From an uncultured Prevotellaceae bacterium (GTDB lineage Bacteria; Bacteroidota; Bacteroidia; Bacteroidales; Bacteroidaceae), in assembly GCA_900315105.1 (NCBI GenBank), contig OMXX01000014.1:1-64000 (forward strand): a DNA stretch of 64,000 bases, given 5' to 3'. The notes below the pieces were generated by a model, which did not search any database, had not been told where the DNA came from, and was given only the letters and a program-made list of their open reading frames with translations. Made by a program: the position numbers and the translations under genes. Positions 50,401 to 55,421 of the stretch are shown here, piece by piece. Within the stretch, counting starts at the first letter, position 1, and every line of letters begins with the position of its first letter.

Positions 50401-51677
50401 CAAAACGTATTGTTTACATTTACGTTTGGGTTTGACCCAATGTAGTTCTTACCATATTCAGAAAGGCTTTCGTATAGCAAGCAGTCTGTCACTTTGCAGT
50501 CTTTCTCCAACTTACCCACCATACCACCAATACGGATATCAGCGGTAACAGCTGATGCATTCAGTTTACCAGAAAAATATATCTTCAATCCTGTTGTCTT
50601 GCATCGCGTTATGTCAGAATATCCATACGCATTTCCATCCTTTCCTGCCCAACCAACGATACCACCAACTGCCATCTTTCCCAAATTTCCCCCAATGTTC
50701 ATCGTAACATTCTTAATGGAGCATTTGGTGATTACAGCACGTGATGTACTACTACCATACATACTCCCCACCAAACCCGACAGGTTTGGTCCGGTGAGTG
50801 AATAATTGGCAGTAATCGTAATATCCTCGGCACTACAACCTTCAACCAACGATCCATTGTCCATACGACCAACCAAAGTGGCATAGTTACCTCCGTTGGT
50901 TATACTTCCAGAAATAGTGAAAGTACACACTTTTACAGAGCAGTTCCGAACAACAGAATATCCATTTCCGATTCTGCCAATAAAGCCACTACAATATGAT
51001 GTAGAGGCCGATGCCGAACCTGAATTGACGGTTATATTTTCAGCAGAACAATCTTCCACCAACGAACCACTTTCCACATTTCCTATAAATGAACCAACCT
51101 TTACTGAATTACTAATATTAACACCAAAGGTTACGGAAACCGTAGAAACACCGATATTCCTGATTTCACCACTGCTTACTGTACCAAGCAATCCATAGGA
51201 TTTGTTTTGATTAGGCACAATGATTTCATAATTACTGATTACAGGCTTAGCTCCATTACCCTTATCACCAACAAGATGCCCCTTGAAGGTTTTGTCTTGA
51301 TGATAAGTCCATTCTCTGCCATCGAGGTTAATATCCGCAGTTATCTTATAGTAAGATGATGAGCCATTATATTGCGTACCAAAGTATGCCAGCTCCGCAG
51401 CATTGGAAATGATATACGGATCAGCCTTCGTTCCCGTACCGCTTGCAAACTTTGAAGCAACAGAACCATCCCAAGGGTCCTGAGCATTAGCAGTAGCAAA
51501 AGAGAAGAAGAGGAGGAGAAGCAAGGAAAGGATACGACAGTAGCCTCTCCTCCCGCCCTCATCCGTAGGGAGGGAGCCGGAAGGCAAAAGGAAGTGTAAC
51601 ATTGTATGTCCAAATGCCTTTATATTTTTATTTTCTCTATTCAATTCCATCTTATTGTATATCATTTTCTTCATCAT
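32457..51677 (-). CDS. 6,406-residue secreted repeat protein, likely type IX secreted
   Basis: A signal peptide with an unusually long N-region (about 65 residues) ends FFSFATANA|QDPW. Residues up to about 2,000 contain GLUG-type segments such as FAGVFDGQGYTISNLHI (near 830), FRGHFDGKGLSITGMN (near 1250) and Ig-like stretches. From about 2330 to 4770 I count roughly 45 copies of a V/I-Y/F-GGG-x-G turn, mostly spaced 20-60 residues, each followed by xVxGNTxVxI, consistent with a long beta-solenoid. Larger blocks of about 400 residues are themselves repeated (GGGAGVES ... VYGGGDVANVG ... VFAGGNGR ... WNRIFGGC). The last 75 residues end TGQLVRIFNVVPG ... NGIYIVGKKKLYVK, a type A type-IX-secretion signal. 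No catalytic motif was found. It is the last gene of the fimbrillin operon and is probably a surface adhesin or matrix protein. Confidence 0.85.
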   Translation of the reverse strand: MMKKMIYNKMELNRENKNIKAFGHTMLHFLLPSGSLPTDEGGRRGYCRILSLLLLLFFSFATANAQDPWDGSVASKFASGTGTKADPYIISNAAELAYFGTQYNGSSSYYKITADINLDGREWTYHQDKTFKGHLVGDKGNGAKPVISNYEIIVPNQNKSYGLLGTVSSGEIRNIGVSTVSVTFGVNISNSVKVGSFIGNVESGSLVEDCSAENITVNSGSASASTSYCSGFIGRIGNGYSVVRNCSVKVCTFTISGSITNGGNYATLVGRMDNGSLVEGCSAEDITITANYSLTGPNLSGLVGSMYGSSTSRAVITKCSIKNVTMNIGGNLGKMAVGGIVGWAGKDGNAYGYSDITRCKTTGLKIYFSGKLNASAVTADIRIGGMVGKLEKDCKVTDCLLYESLSEYGKNYIGSNPNVNVNNTFCRNICMYVGGVVGSTVDQGSTNAANQIVIERCVAYCDFDFTGYKSVETGNLSKNNFVIGGVIGRLYNPYYIPTTLYYSGKVKAPYCVVGPLVGTFLKSKDSNEFIYNDYSGVNNTRANVADYSKWYYDDYQLWLTSSVINSGKTMNGSYTTEGYATIGDVSGWTENRIGSALKASKTILPYSSNGSNADMSIYPAYTASSGFPDYYMYYAQGVNRGSYQSNFNIVLAALREAEDGPSWDVDANGKIVMYEFVATEKMKATDAFKSILTIHNDDGSALPSGYTYEWKVDGTTIGTDSSVETARGMEAKTATVHISNGGSPIGECTVTIPRKEWYDYGSMASAPTNGNGTAENPYQIATASDLAWMGYHVSEVDAENTEHYVLTADIDLGNAWWSPMNGMEETGVGAFAGVFDGQGYTISNLHIDWNANYAAAANFGLFSIIKGTAAQWAVVKNLVIADAVASKEASDNILGNRCVGILAGNVKEYSQIENVIVRNSEMKASATASAQNGKELYFGGLAGKINTSSNNYSFINISTDVEINLSGITVNTANNIVVGGVVGQWQTNAKTCVKNVYALGKITVPSGPTNIGSVFGKNATGLTTDATSTIYYVNAANQNVGTQKELADYATTFLATANETVWTREDLYPWVYSMTPGYGLSHLKMVVVDNNAGLPRLDLHTLEIKGRELDEYTYSWYLNDEEIGSGTTCSVRPSIPSDNLSLHIDVQKNGSTVATLSAAVPMLIFAGSGTSADDPYLIGHKEELLLLSYLSNQSASYGYNGKTTADYNQAYYLLDADVDLTGVTDFTPIGSVKDNYQAENCFRGHFDGKGLSITGMNILWKAGDVNAEVNRVWGLFGAVQGVSGTQKAIIQNLVIKNAVLTHDTGNTSFYYNGTSGTANNCYVGVLAGVVGANATIQNIEVSSCSITDNGSTQYGVAKHMLSVGGVIGRSQYSFASDAGDMNTTTTIRLLVSDCDITINSAKFENGATSVDQCKIDVAGIVGSMMSSGASGTMPWPNYTYYTGKVKAIGKAMVSPLFSVGAFRNNTRSDYDYYCNLYVGKINAAESAPVSNIFYDNRFKIYYDGAYRDITDSYPAISDNNAQRNPCDMGARTILSHSYYDSKWHHQQDLQDYYYQGVNYGSYVDLMDASAMSAVASAFSTGRSEATFNDEIKAFGFTFGADGKLHLGEVFDITFTDDNLGDASKFVHTLTVTNKLGDEGLTYKWYVNGEEKPYSNSEEIRLGVTPQLVYVKVFRGSDLKYTTEVIELPRGYIFSADYSPKYDFSGSFTVTPDNYFTEGGYTYSYDWKEWSDGTTTTLHYTAQQCFDANRSYIESVTQGSTPVLEANWSADIYANPSNYTVTYKHVMTDVISAEEYAALSPGEQAGYEELGDGTYGKDGGEYTPLSTSDTYTSSSSGKIPLSGGETVSGATLSGANENKTYYCTVTATDAQWNTFVENHGTEDIYKDLIAKYETSFTTELTVKYIKSIIVYLHTKDTETINGKSYPSGNDNNDGKTDQTPVRTWQKAYSLLKENAPWDENYIVLIGTSSREATCDQDNGNKGFSITSSLQGNAVSETYVQWKAKVDASHLAKNATITGMWEGVDYGGIIEAYEDGNNGVRYIGLFGDTRFQNITFNHDSRAKHSSYIFCQYNSLEMGEGVQMTGFTSNAPGYGTIDGAKTSSFQIYGGLNNDKRFRTDKGVLDMDAMDASMPHGKEGFSITLKSGHYSCITPAGRQSTSNQINGLMGTPNMPIKCTVTIDIDRAYNDAHNQFGADYDCGIIAASHEGPMYADLDIVIKSGYVARVVNGHMGNQKNFNFDYNGKNYRFPDNTYSGRANILVDPRDGDNSKVIITELYGGSTGRGFTGGITIKNPFYGYSTVTINGGTFTILPKNNPKKNMIFSGIFGAGAGGYNGVGDDANPTVDEHIAYWNSDSTVVLYGPYADAKGKFVSVKCYNPNDPTNPYTMVDPAKTNTNIVINGGIFGSPTQPIDGIYAGGSGFMSPSLFYDRGVVPSKYGGNIYGKAGETVSTLTITGGTFYCDHGIFAGGRGTDKFYAEDPYAGNPADYTELGKTYGNVVLNINGGTMYCNVYGGGAGVAEALLKNTTTYGTLTNMARLTGNTFVNIGGTAKILSYNGVGGNVYGGGMLAAVDGTTTVNISGNAEIEGNVFGAAQGITNDVSITTIPHTLTPYLLHTPENAKLFGLVNGNTVVKTSGNPSVNGDIYGGAESAITNGSTSITLNGCTLNGNVYGGGLGALTGGTSATTATDAQVTASADIKGTTYIKVDKVDYASSSNDYYLYGGGNMASKVEGKTEIIVNDCTTKGQMSVYGGGYGTMAPVSDTYTTINDFTTKEGDYGLATIFGGGNAGPVSGGATVTLNGGQVFGDVFGGGNVAPVGTVYPADGSDEEKEDYIRHYPALYGTEISMQGVGPVVYGNIYGGGNKADIYGNAVVNISKGAFAGEIFGGGNGDITTNPISFANVIGSTSVYIDGATVVWNRKWNRTLKRFYDWNGEWGGENWDEFLAGEESAPIFINSHNIYGGGNRACRVMPIADTETGGLASVEVTKGFCGYELLSTEAWKNAYNDSKNPHFYVFGGGYGAYTSVAETKVYVAVSEQQSEGATTDMQLAKATYHTLEPEDGSYRKKAKRNGGTDNASIGVYDDSYGVAGNTVLGVLGGGYAGLVIGDTDVKVGGNTYMHRVYGGGYGQLDAYTMLQQGTEIYDGKTRDNLGEVGGNATVLTDGGYIYGDVFGGGAGVESAIVNGTLTDFKDMARVHGMTSVTISGKTQVFGSVYGGGDVANVGEENTSATAEPESRTIFDVEDMFLPPRRYEHANAQSFVNVLGGDIFGEVFAGGNGRRKSEASDYTTLGRVEGNTLVHVGDSTLADGSTIVPTIWNRIFGGCSYGTVNGSTFVHIEGGKLGHNIFGGGLGDAADDAPEAQTNGTYADIKGNTTVKIDGGKWLWNQLADNQGNIVVWKDATQVVANNLSELRTMSAAKFIGLLKKYADSRFFNIDASGKCSFVIAHNIFGGGRDACNVAGKAKVTINHSPIARLTDDEGNSINLLDETTVGGLCWYASISNINNPQFSVFGGGWGINTRVGETDVYVGPGARFDYTGAKLVLKPYDDDVEGTNLKYDGTNEANNDKFYFTIAPGNLGKEPYAYINDDISEYVIFENALLDDFNAVGPEERIRLYGSFDGGNSDTHTFLRYRASRLAMSLGLPTCTFMDIHGGGFSGYVTGNTKVVTDCELACRNVFGGGLGSLPTNPTGNETYGEVGGNTSVILHSGFVSLNVFGGGAGVESYKDGDTFIDFPDIARVKGKTHVEVWGEAMPMTSDIPNPDGEGYQTYDKERVLVFGNVYGGGDVANVGTVKTETCEEITLDNQDSKEFTTSVYIYGGGVFSSVFAGGNGRTKNMCNDYTKLGAVYGNTRFCVENTVRKYPYVNDDELDKPVIPYLWNRIYGGCQNGTVYGNTFMDFNGGYIVYNMFGGGWGNVDSLTVNGVKIVNPDGITSADVTGNTNIIVRNAEAKVNSLWDSKNRTWTEAHVVSKNGEQRIYSPQYDPDLKKFNVNHNIYGGGNVACKVGGNTYVTMTKGLIPKSLQAVSGVSTDDIGGFFNTNEWMEIYHKVGSPHFCVFGGGYGENTLIENNTNVNVSLEKEEMLIKDADELHDASQLHAHFLSRQSVMDVVGGGYSGPVRGVTNVTIGGETFLRRVFGGGFYAPVGAADVTINSVDCKDLFGGGLMGDVGFTNESMYNDYLAENPDKRGIVTLNIGPNGNTGESLYVHDNVYGGNDVSGDILNKTILNISAGHVFGNVYGAGNGDYLYAVGRNGEKKVTVNEYYKMGRNTYDLVYTVPLRSFMTSIAASSPAQRMVNCSSYRPKVQNVEINLSGPSADNRLELGGVYGGGNSATVNNLNGNKPVVTFHFGSNLNIKNVFMGCDGDAMFDGSEKYRKAYEDLNSLHLEDAIDWSHIPGNHAITMQYLPVSHENRPKVYQHLLDLYFQSVEMDVQPIVYWADDMQNVTIGSFYCGGNRGNMNVEPDENGNMVTYTFPSSLVITDKIVGGCNMANYRMPYSGILHKGGYLLGARGKDAIKLNVECQFLPYVGENGVMEGANVYGGCYTSGTIVGDVHIDMKSDMLANITPAELAETKEKNLAVCSIYGAGYGSLAYVRGNTHVDFGKDVAKNRFATATRYDTEAHGATTNYIYGGGQQGNVVGNSYVRIYNGHVASSVCGGSYSGIMWGSTHVLVGYPKYYTVQKSGTYHLQRTDKWNAEVKNEDGSEMVKKTINLLEGDIISEEVFDAIHSYDAGHTQATMGEHGNFSNIVTTSSGVNWNSIDIKIDEAVYGGGYALASGSSVAAGTYTVKKFDGVESLGEEDSGEWKDESVGTIGFGGNTTVLVWDAPTSETSFTTDHISVSSQTMNERTDIAPTDDIFGYYYQTADGHYKYIYTEGYNVTSTSDLPDALTRDGKIVIYEYNGDGGMYGDGHLSFAEGFRSGELYGYGFAGKTPDNARIVNSFQRMDMLRLTDCAVTLLGARDYNISEISATPYSIARVGEIQMVSLNVRGTDGNIVSSTSGNILAATTAKRSRNYLGLSNNIHYCGAIYSNVAFADDYRKADGSKDDGTPSYIGKKQYYIDNYKDVSDEFIKRNDGTAANMIGIASGYALKVQNIKTVASAEEIVYGPVVGVVEIALVNVRDDEGGGYVYAKNIHSRKAAGAKQHAPRKKAISTDAPEVEGAEDFLQTSGNFVFPHDASRGRYIVDDCFSHGYDAQKSLAVKDDIHYWYVTGTHYYYNTTITGYTYNSSSEPYLKFNSDNHDALMNLVGTPLGSAVKLKNVTWRSAHTENYEGDIEMRNIDPNSDAYQKYQLVIGATSATTYDGLYDYSGVTPETDKGAYYVNVPFTSSTGSEVGTFVGTTEIDGANIVLQLIDKANNSGAQYYQEHMSEPCKVTIDLETDVSEVKYTYTIYLTINYVQGPDVTGTVKVVNCALPGEMIEINKGSIQIGADHSMPQCATVYRIGPRVKDENGEWRFKKDSNDKEIFYTYEVGYPYLKEKGDDNATSEMLADVIYDESNTTNPCIRIPAYYFMDGYGVQYCFKVLGLNELFLVPMDDDSKLEIHNYHRMEPRRSGGGIYEGEDALDLHIDLAAQRAANSEIPEPRIYIEDETDLLRFATFINEKKDEFSEVGTKNDFGANMQFVMQDNVTVGSDYVAPDNFKGTFHGDGHAITGIANNASLLKAIDASANIHNLGLVSGRIVSASSSANNPSLHCCYEYGHNTVYRIDGTAFTGYAKEDWRYGKVAYDLNQYYLHKRYVDGTGSLENTQDYVEKYYENGDYLYSGYSFDNHYEGSEFIRNSFIPNYGYAATTHDTSHPIDESRAVVDEEGNVTYRPLMNENLIEGGKPKNDYFFFGQILNADTKNCVEGIANLTVPAAIAKDEESNAFRLYEDMKNRVYRAGGYYGSKNNNGFYYNSDAYVHDNGITAIDFYGYNGLNYTDATNIGGNISRPSGTGMDFYYPVSDYGMNNISLDEGVTRNLLLYARSASDLNGVLATFKYSDTYGETPATPESNIRAHVINQAVTPTTEFLHLVERTVDNKNSEGGDCFNNDFNCPIAFVVSNRAWYTRVPRYYAANKNDAWEGISLPFSVNRVEASFNGEISHFYGETDANAANATEANTTNVGHEYWLRGLTASTPAADAQPIKATFTRPGADLFTGGTLTGDYRYFNSHFADVYGDIYEDNNFSIYRAARDFSGYYFQQAYVPYIVSFPGATFKEFDLSGDFNQSLSLGEHGVWDADTDAHGFSFREVATKPQNVTFSWYGNNPKVSNLNIENANLIGVTDDSAVSTTAGVVTHRGAFSAQNDDDTYGIDDSGTSFSGYERDILPFRTYMTITGSSSPGKAFAKPESILIYEDTGIEELPQNDEEENDGLRIYAKNRKIYVESPAALSLSLYTATGQLVRIFNVVPGTNTYSGFANGIYIVGKKKLYVK
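51543..51585 (-). repeat. Palindromic repeat inside the giant gene's signal-peptide region
   Basis: The sequence GCCTCTCCTCCCGCCCTC then GGGAGGGAGCCGGAAGGC is a full member of the intergenic palindrome family. Here it is translated (GSLPTDEGGRRGYCR) between the start codon and the hydrophobic core of the signal peptide. No alternative start lies downstream of it. Confidence 0.85.
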
Positions 51678-51859
51678 AACTGTAAGTGTTTTTAGTATTG
51701 ATATTTAGGATAGTTTAGGGGAGTGTTTAGAGTTTAGAGATCAGGGTTTAGTGATTAGAGTTTAGTGATTAGAGATTAGTGTAACTTAAATTGGCTTTCC
51801 CTTTGGCCGCCGAACTAAAGTTTCTTCACTATTCACTTTTCTCTTTTCACTTCCCTTTC

Positions 51860-51903
51860 GCCTTCCGGCTCCCTCTCTATGGGAGAGGGCGAGTGGAGAG
51901 GCC
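51860..51903 (-). repeat. Palindromic GC-rich repeat after the 350-residue lipoprotein
   Basis: On the minus strand it begins GGCCTCTCCACTCGCCCTC directly after the TGA at 51904 and ends GAGCCGGAAGGC. The rest of this 226-base gap has tandem AGTTTAGAGATTAG words. Confidence 0.8.
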
Positions 51904-52956
51904 TCATCTCAACACCACATCAGCCGTTTCCTTATCCCCATCGCTGAGAACGTAGAGGAAATCAGGGCTCACGGTTGCATATATATCGAAATATTTACCA
52001 GCTTCTTTAGAAGTGAATCCCAATGTGAGGGTATTCTGGGCGATACACCCCTTACGGGTGAGTTGATCATTTTTATCATATACATCATATTCAGCAACTA
52101 TCAGAACAGTTCTGAGATATGCTTTTTCCTCTTCTATTCCATCGACAGTTTCAAAAAGCGAAGGGGAATTTGGATTGACGTGAAACTCCAAACAATTACG
52201 ACCTACGACTGTAAGCGCATCCCCGGGAGCGGCAGGGGTAGCCGAAGCTATCAATGTTGAAGCATCATTTTTATCATATACAGGCTTTCCATTCGTTCCC
52301 AAACCTGTACTACTATATATATTCAAATTAGTAAGGCGAATGGTTCTGATAGCATCCACCTCGCTATTGACTCCAAGAACAAAGCGCACAAGAACGGTGT
52401 TATGCTTCAATGGGAAATATACTCGGAGATTCTGGTTTTCCGTTATACCTGTACCAGAGAGATAGTCAACAGAGCTGAACAAAGGAATTGTCCCAGAATC
52501 CCATACATTATCATAATTGGTCTCTTCCGTGAAATCCTCAGGTATAACCGTCCTCGCCTCATAGTTAAATAAGGTATAGTTTTCCTCTATTATCTCGTCA
52601 GCAGGGGTAATTCCGAATTCTGTAACACCTTCAGAATTGAGCGCTCCTGAACTTGACATGTTTGTCAATGTCAAATCCAACTGGGATGCAGCATCAATCT
52701 TACTTGTTGCCTTCACAAACACCTTATACAGAACAGGAGTCACAGGTGGATCTAACCTTGTCAACTCTCCACGTGTCACAGCCTTAGCTGTATTGCTGTT
52801 GAAAATGCCTTCCTTCCAGATATCAGCAAAGCCAACACCAAACTTCACATTATGCTCGTCGGCATTGTCCTCAACCGCATCCTTTGAACATGATGTGAAG
52901 AGCATACCTACGAATATTCCTAATAAGGTATATATATGTAGAGTTCCTTTTTTCAT
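51904..52956 (-). CDS. Fimbrillin-like lipoprotein A
   Basis: A 350-residue lipoprotein with lipobox GMLFTSC (Cys23). The mature part has the features of Mfa2/fimbrillin-like proteins: KAVTRGEL near residue 60, where processing at Arg may occur, YTLFNYEARTVIPED, LRVYFPLKHNTVLVRFVLGV and IRLTNLNIYSS. The last residues (LYVLSDGDKETADVVLR) form a strand typical of the fold. It is the fourth lipoprotein gene of the operon, 78 bases after the 429-residue one and 226 bases before the giant gene. Role: pilus subunit or anchor, not resolvable from sequence. Confidence 0.75.
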   Translation of the reverse strand: MKKGTLHIYTLLGIFVGMLFTSCSKDAVEDNADEHNVKFGVGFADIWKEGIFNSNTAKAVTRGELTRLDPPVTPVLYKVFVKATSKIDAASQLDLTLTNMSSSGALNSEGVTEFGITPADEIIEENYTLFNYEARTVIPEDFTEETNYDNVWDSGTIPLFSSVDYLSGTGITENQNLRVYFPLKHNTVLVRFVLGVNSEVDAIRTIRLTNLNIYSSTGLGTNGKPVYDKNDASTLIASATPAAPGDALTVVGRNCLEFHVNPNSPSLFETVDGIEEEKAYLRTVLIVAEYDVYDKNDQLTRKGCIAQNTLTLGFTSKEAGKYFDIYATVSPDFLYVLSDGDKETADVVLR

Positions 52957-53034
52957 TCTATCTAATGATTAGGGGTTAGTGATTAGGGGTTAGAGTTTAG
53001 GATTTAATACAAACTCGTATTTTTCACTTTTCAT

Positions 53035-54324
53035 TTACCAATTATGCCATTCATCCTCTATCAGTCCGTCGCTCTTCCAACTCTCGACTTCCACATTTGC
53101 CAGAATTATTGCAGCCCCATCAGGCGTAGTGACGATTTTGAAGATATATGTGTATGATTGGTTTGGTTGCCAGTTGGTATAATGGGCTGGTATGGAAGCC
53201 AATACATTCTGCTGTGTAAATTGCGACTCGTTCTGATTACGAACCAATATATCACATTGAAGGGTAAGGCCTTCTGTATTATTGTATGGCAAGACCTTAG
53301 TATATTGTGAACCATTATTAGTGGTAAACAATGCCTCTGAAGAAGAGGTTGGAAGGGCACCACTCTGAGTTCCGGCAATATTAAGTACACCAAAATCCAT
53401 ATATTTGGAAGTTCCGTTTTCTACAGGAACAGTCTCGGTTGTCACATTATCAATATTATCACCTCCCTTGAAAGAGGCATTGGTATATGTAAGCCTAACT
53501 TTGCCCTCATTTACGAAATTACCTCTAAGGCTGACATTCGTTGTAGGCAATTCATTAGTATTGAATGTTCCATCATCATTCACTCTATAGAAGTCCACGC
53601 CAACAACCTTATATCGCTTGTCTCCACCTGACTGGGTTATATCCTCATAGAAACCGATACGGATTCGTGAGCAATAGCGCAGGAAGGTAAGAGTTACAGG
53701 CTGACCATACTTACTCTTTGGCACGTACTTCGGCTTGGTGAAATACAGACATTTGCTATCATCCTGCACATCCACCTGTGTGATGTTCTCTACCTCTATA
53801 ACATGAGGATCAGGAAGTGTGCTCTCTGTATAGTCATAGCCGCCACTCTTTGAGAAATCGCCAATAGCCCAGAAGTAATGGCCGTCGCGCTTTTCATCCC
53901 AGTACTTTATTGTCTGCTCCTCAGAACCAGAAGCACCTTCAACAATTCCCACATACTCCCAATTTGCAGTATTGGTAGATGTGGTATTGGCCAAATTCTC
54001 CGTATGCCAGACCTGATAGTCAGGGAATACGGTATTCTTCTTCGTGAACGTAGCAGCATTACCACTACCGCTAATATCACCATTAATGCCATACACCTTG
54101 AAATCTGAGATAAACTCGCTAAGGCTGACCTCTGCACGAGTCACGCCATCTTCTGAACAAGAGAAGGTGATTGGCAATCTATTATCAGAATTTCCGTCCT
54201 CATCTGAGGTGCAAGCAACAAATGCGAAGAGGAAAAGAATACCGCATCCCCCAATAGGGAGGATTCTTCTTATGGTATTGAAACTCATAAGCCTCTTCAT
54301 TTTATGTAGTGGTTCATTTTTCAT
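53035..54324 (-). CDS. Fimbrillin-family lipoprotein B
   Basis: A 429-residue lipoprotein; the hydrophobic stretch ends LFAFVAC (Cys38). Starts at Met9 or Met13 would also leave a valid signal peptide. Typical fimbrillin segments: GVTRAEVSLSEFISDFKVYG, NWEYVG, TIKYWDEKRDGHYFWAIGD, YGQPVTLTFLRYCSRIRIGF and WQPNQSYTYIFKI. These match the 724-residue and 540-residue proteins, so the three descend from one ancestor. GVTRAE may be the proteolytic maturation site. The C-terminal VEVESWKSDGLIEDEWHNW is a probable donor-like strand. Confidence 0.8.
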   Translation of the reverse strand: MKNEPLHKMKRLMSFNTIRRILPIGGCGILFLFAFVACTSDEDGNSDNRLPITFSCSEDGVTRAEVSLSEFISDFKVYGINGDISGSGNAATFTKKNTVFPDYQVWHTENLANTTSTNTANWEYVGIVEGASGSEEQTIKYWDEKRDGHYFWAIGDFSKSGGYDYTESTLPDPHVIEVENITQVDVQDDSKCLYFTKPKYVPKSKYGQPVTLTFLRYCSRIRIGFYEDITQSGGDKRYKVVGVDFYRVNDDGTFNTNELPTTNVSLRGNFVNEGKVRLTYTNASFKGGDNIDNVTTETVPVENGTSKYMDFGVLNIAGTQSGALPTSSSEALFTTNNGSQYTKVLPYNNTEGLTLQCDILVRNQNESQFTQQNVLASIPAHYTNWQPNQSYTYIFKIVTTPDGAAIILANVEVESWKSDGLIEDEWHNW

Positions 54325-54359
54325 AACGATTTAGTGTTTTATTTCTCTTCCTTTTGGCT

Positions 54360-55421
54360 CTACCATTGGAAGATATCTTCTTCATGGTTAAAGAAACTCA
54401 GATTCATGAAATCATCCGCCAAAGTGATATTCCAAGTGTAAATCTTACCGCTTTCAAAGACCTTCGCCGGAATATTGCAACTATAAGAGAATGTATGATT
54501 TGAACTGTCCTTGCCATTCAGAGTCAATGTTGCCCCTGCGAATGTAGCAGGAAATGTGAATGCGTAGAAGTTGGCAGAAACACCTTCTGTTCCCTTTGCC
54601 GACAATCCATATCCCGCAGCTCCCATACTTGCCTGCAAGGTCTTATACAATATTGTAGATATAGCAAGGCTCGGATTACTTGATTCGCCAGGAGTCCATG
54701 TAACGGTCTTAGGGAAACCGCCCGTAACATTCCCGGCAACATTTACCGATACGCTCATTACCTTTACCTTTTCTACCCTATCGTTTGTCACAGCAAAACG
54801 GATTACGGCAGGAAGAGCTGTAAAATGAGCAGATGCTGTCTGTATCTGGGTTCTTCCTATCTCTGTGATAGTTGACTCTGCCTTGATGTATGTGTATTTC
54901 TTGAAATCTGCCAGACTTGGTGTTCCATCATGAACAAAATCGTTAGGGAGCGCGAGAGTCACTACGCCGTCAGCATCTACAGAACTGCCGTTTGCATCTG
55001 GAAGAATAGGAGACAGGAAATATACAGGTGACTGTCCTATAGTTATCTTCTGTATCTCATTTTTCAGTATTCCAGAATTAGAGGTTATGGAAGCAACACT
55101 CACAACATCCTCTAAACCTGTAATATTCTTTACCCTGGCACTACTACTCTTACTCGTACCCCAAGGAATGATATTTCCGGTAGGCGTTTCCTTTACTACG
55201 ACAACCATCTCGTTTGAACTATTATCCCAAGCGAACTTATTGTTGTCATTCCAATGGGCACGTGTTACCTTTGCCTGAGCATTAGCGTCACCAAGCATCG
55301 CCGATGTTTCCACATACAAAACGTCTGCCTCTTCCGCGATTTCATCAATATCGTTGGAAGAGGTACAAGCCATCGTGAGTACGATAGTCGAGAGATATAT
55401 TATAGTATTGAGCTTTTTCAT
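54360..55421 (-). CDS. Fimbrillin-like lipoprotein C
   Basis: A 353-residue lipoprotein with lipobox STIVLTMAC (Cys19). The mature part contains AKVTRAHWNDNNKFAWDNSS, ALPAVIRFAVTNDRVEKVKV and SYSCNIPAKVFESGKIYTWN, typical of fimbrillin-family (Mfa1/FimA-like or Mfa-like) proteins. Its ATG overlaps the last codons of the preceding gene by 4 bases (55418-55421), indicating coupled translation. The next gene starts 35 bases after its stop. Confidence 0.78.
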   Translation of the reverse strand: MKKLNTIIYLSTIVLTMACTSSNDIDEIAEEADVLYVETSAMLGDANAQAKVTRAHWNDNNKFAWDNSSNEMVVVVKETPTGNIIPWGTSKSSSARVKNITGLEDVVSVASITSNSGILKNEIQKITIGQSPVYFLSPILPDANGSSVDADGVVTLALPNDFVHDGTPSLADFKKYTYIKAESTITEIGRTQIQTASAHFTALPAVIRFAVTNDRVEKVKVMSVSVNVAGNVTGGFPKTVTWTPGESSNPSLAISTILYKTLQASMGAAGYGLSAKGTEGVSANFYAFTFPATFAGATLTLNGKDSSNHTFSYSCNIPAKVFESGKIYTWNITLADDFMNLSFFNHEEDIFQW

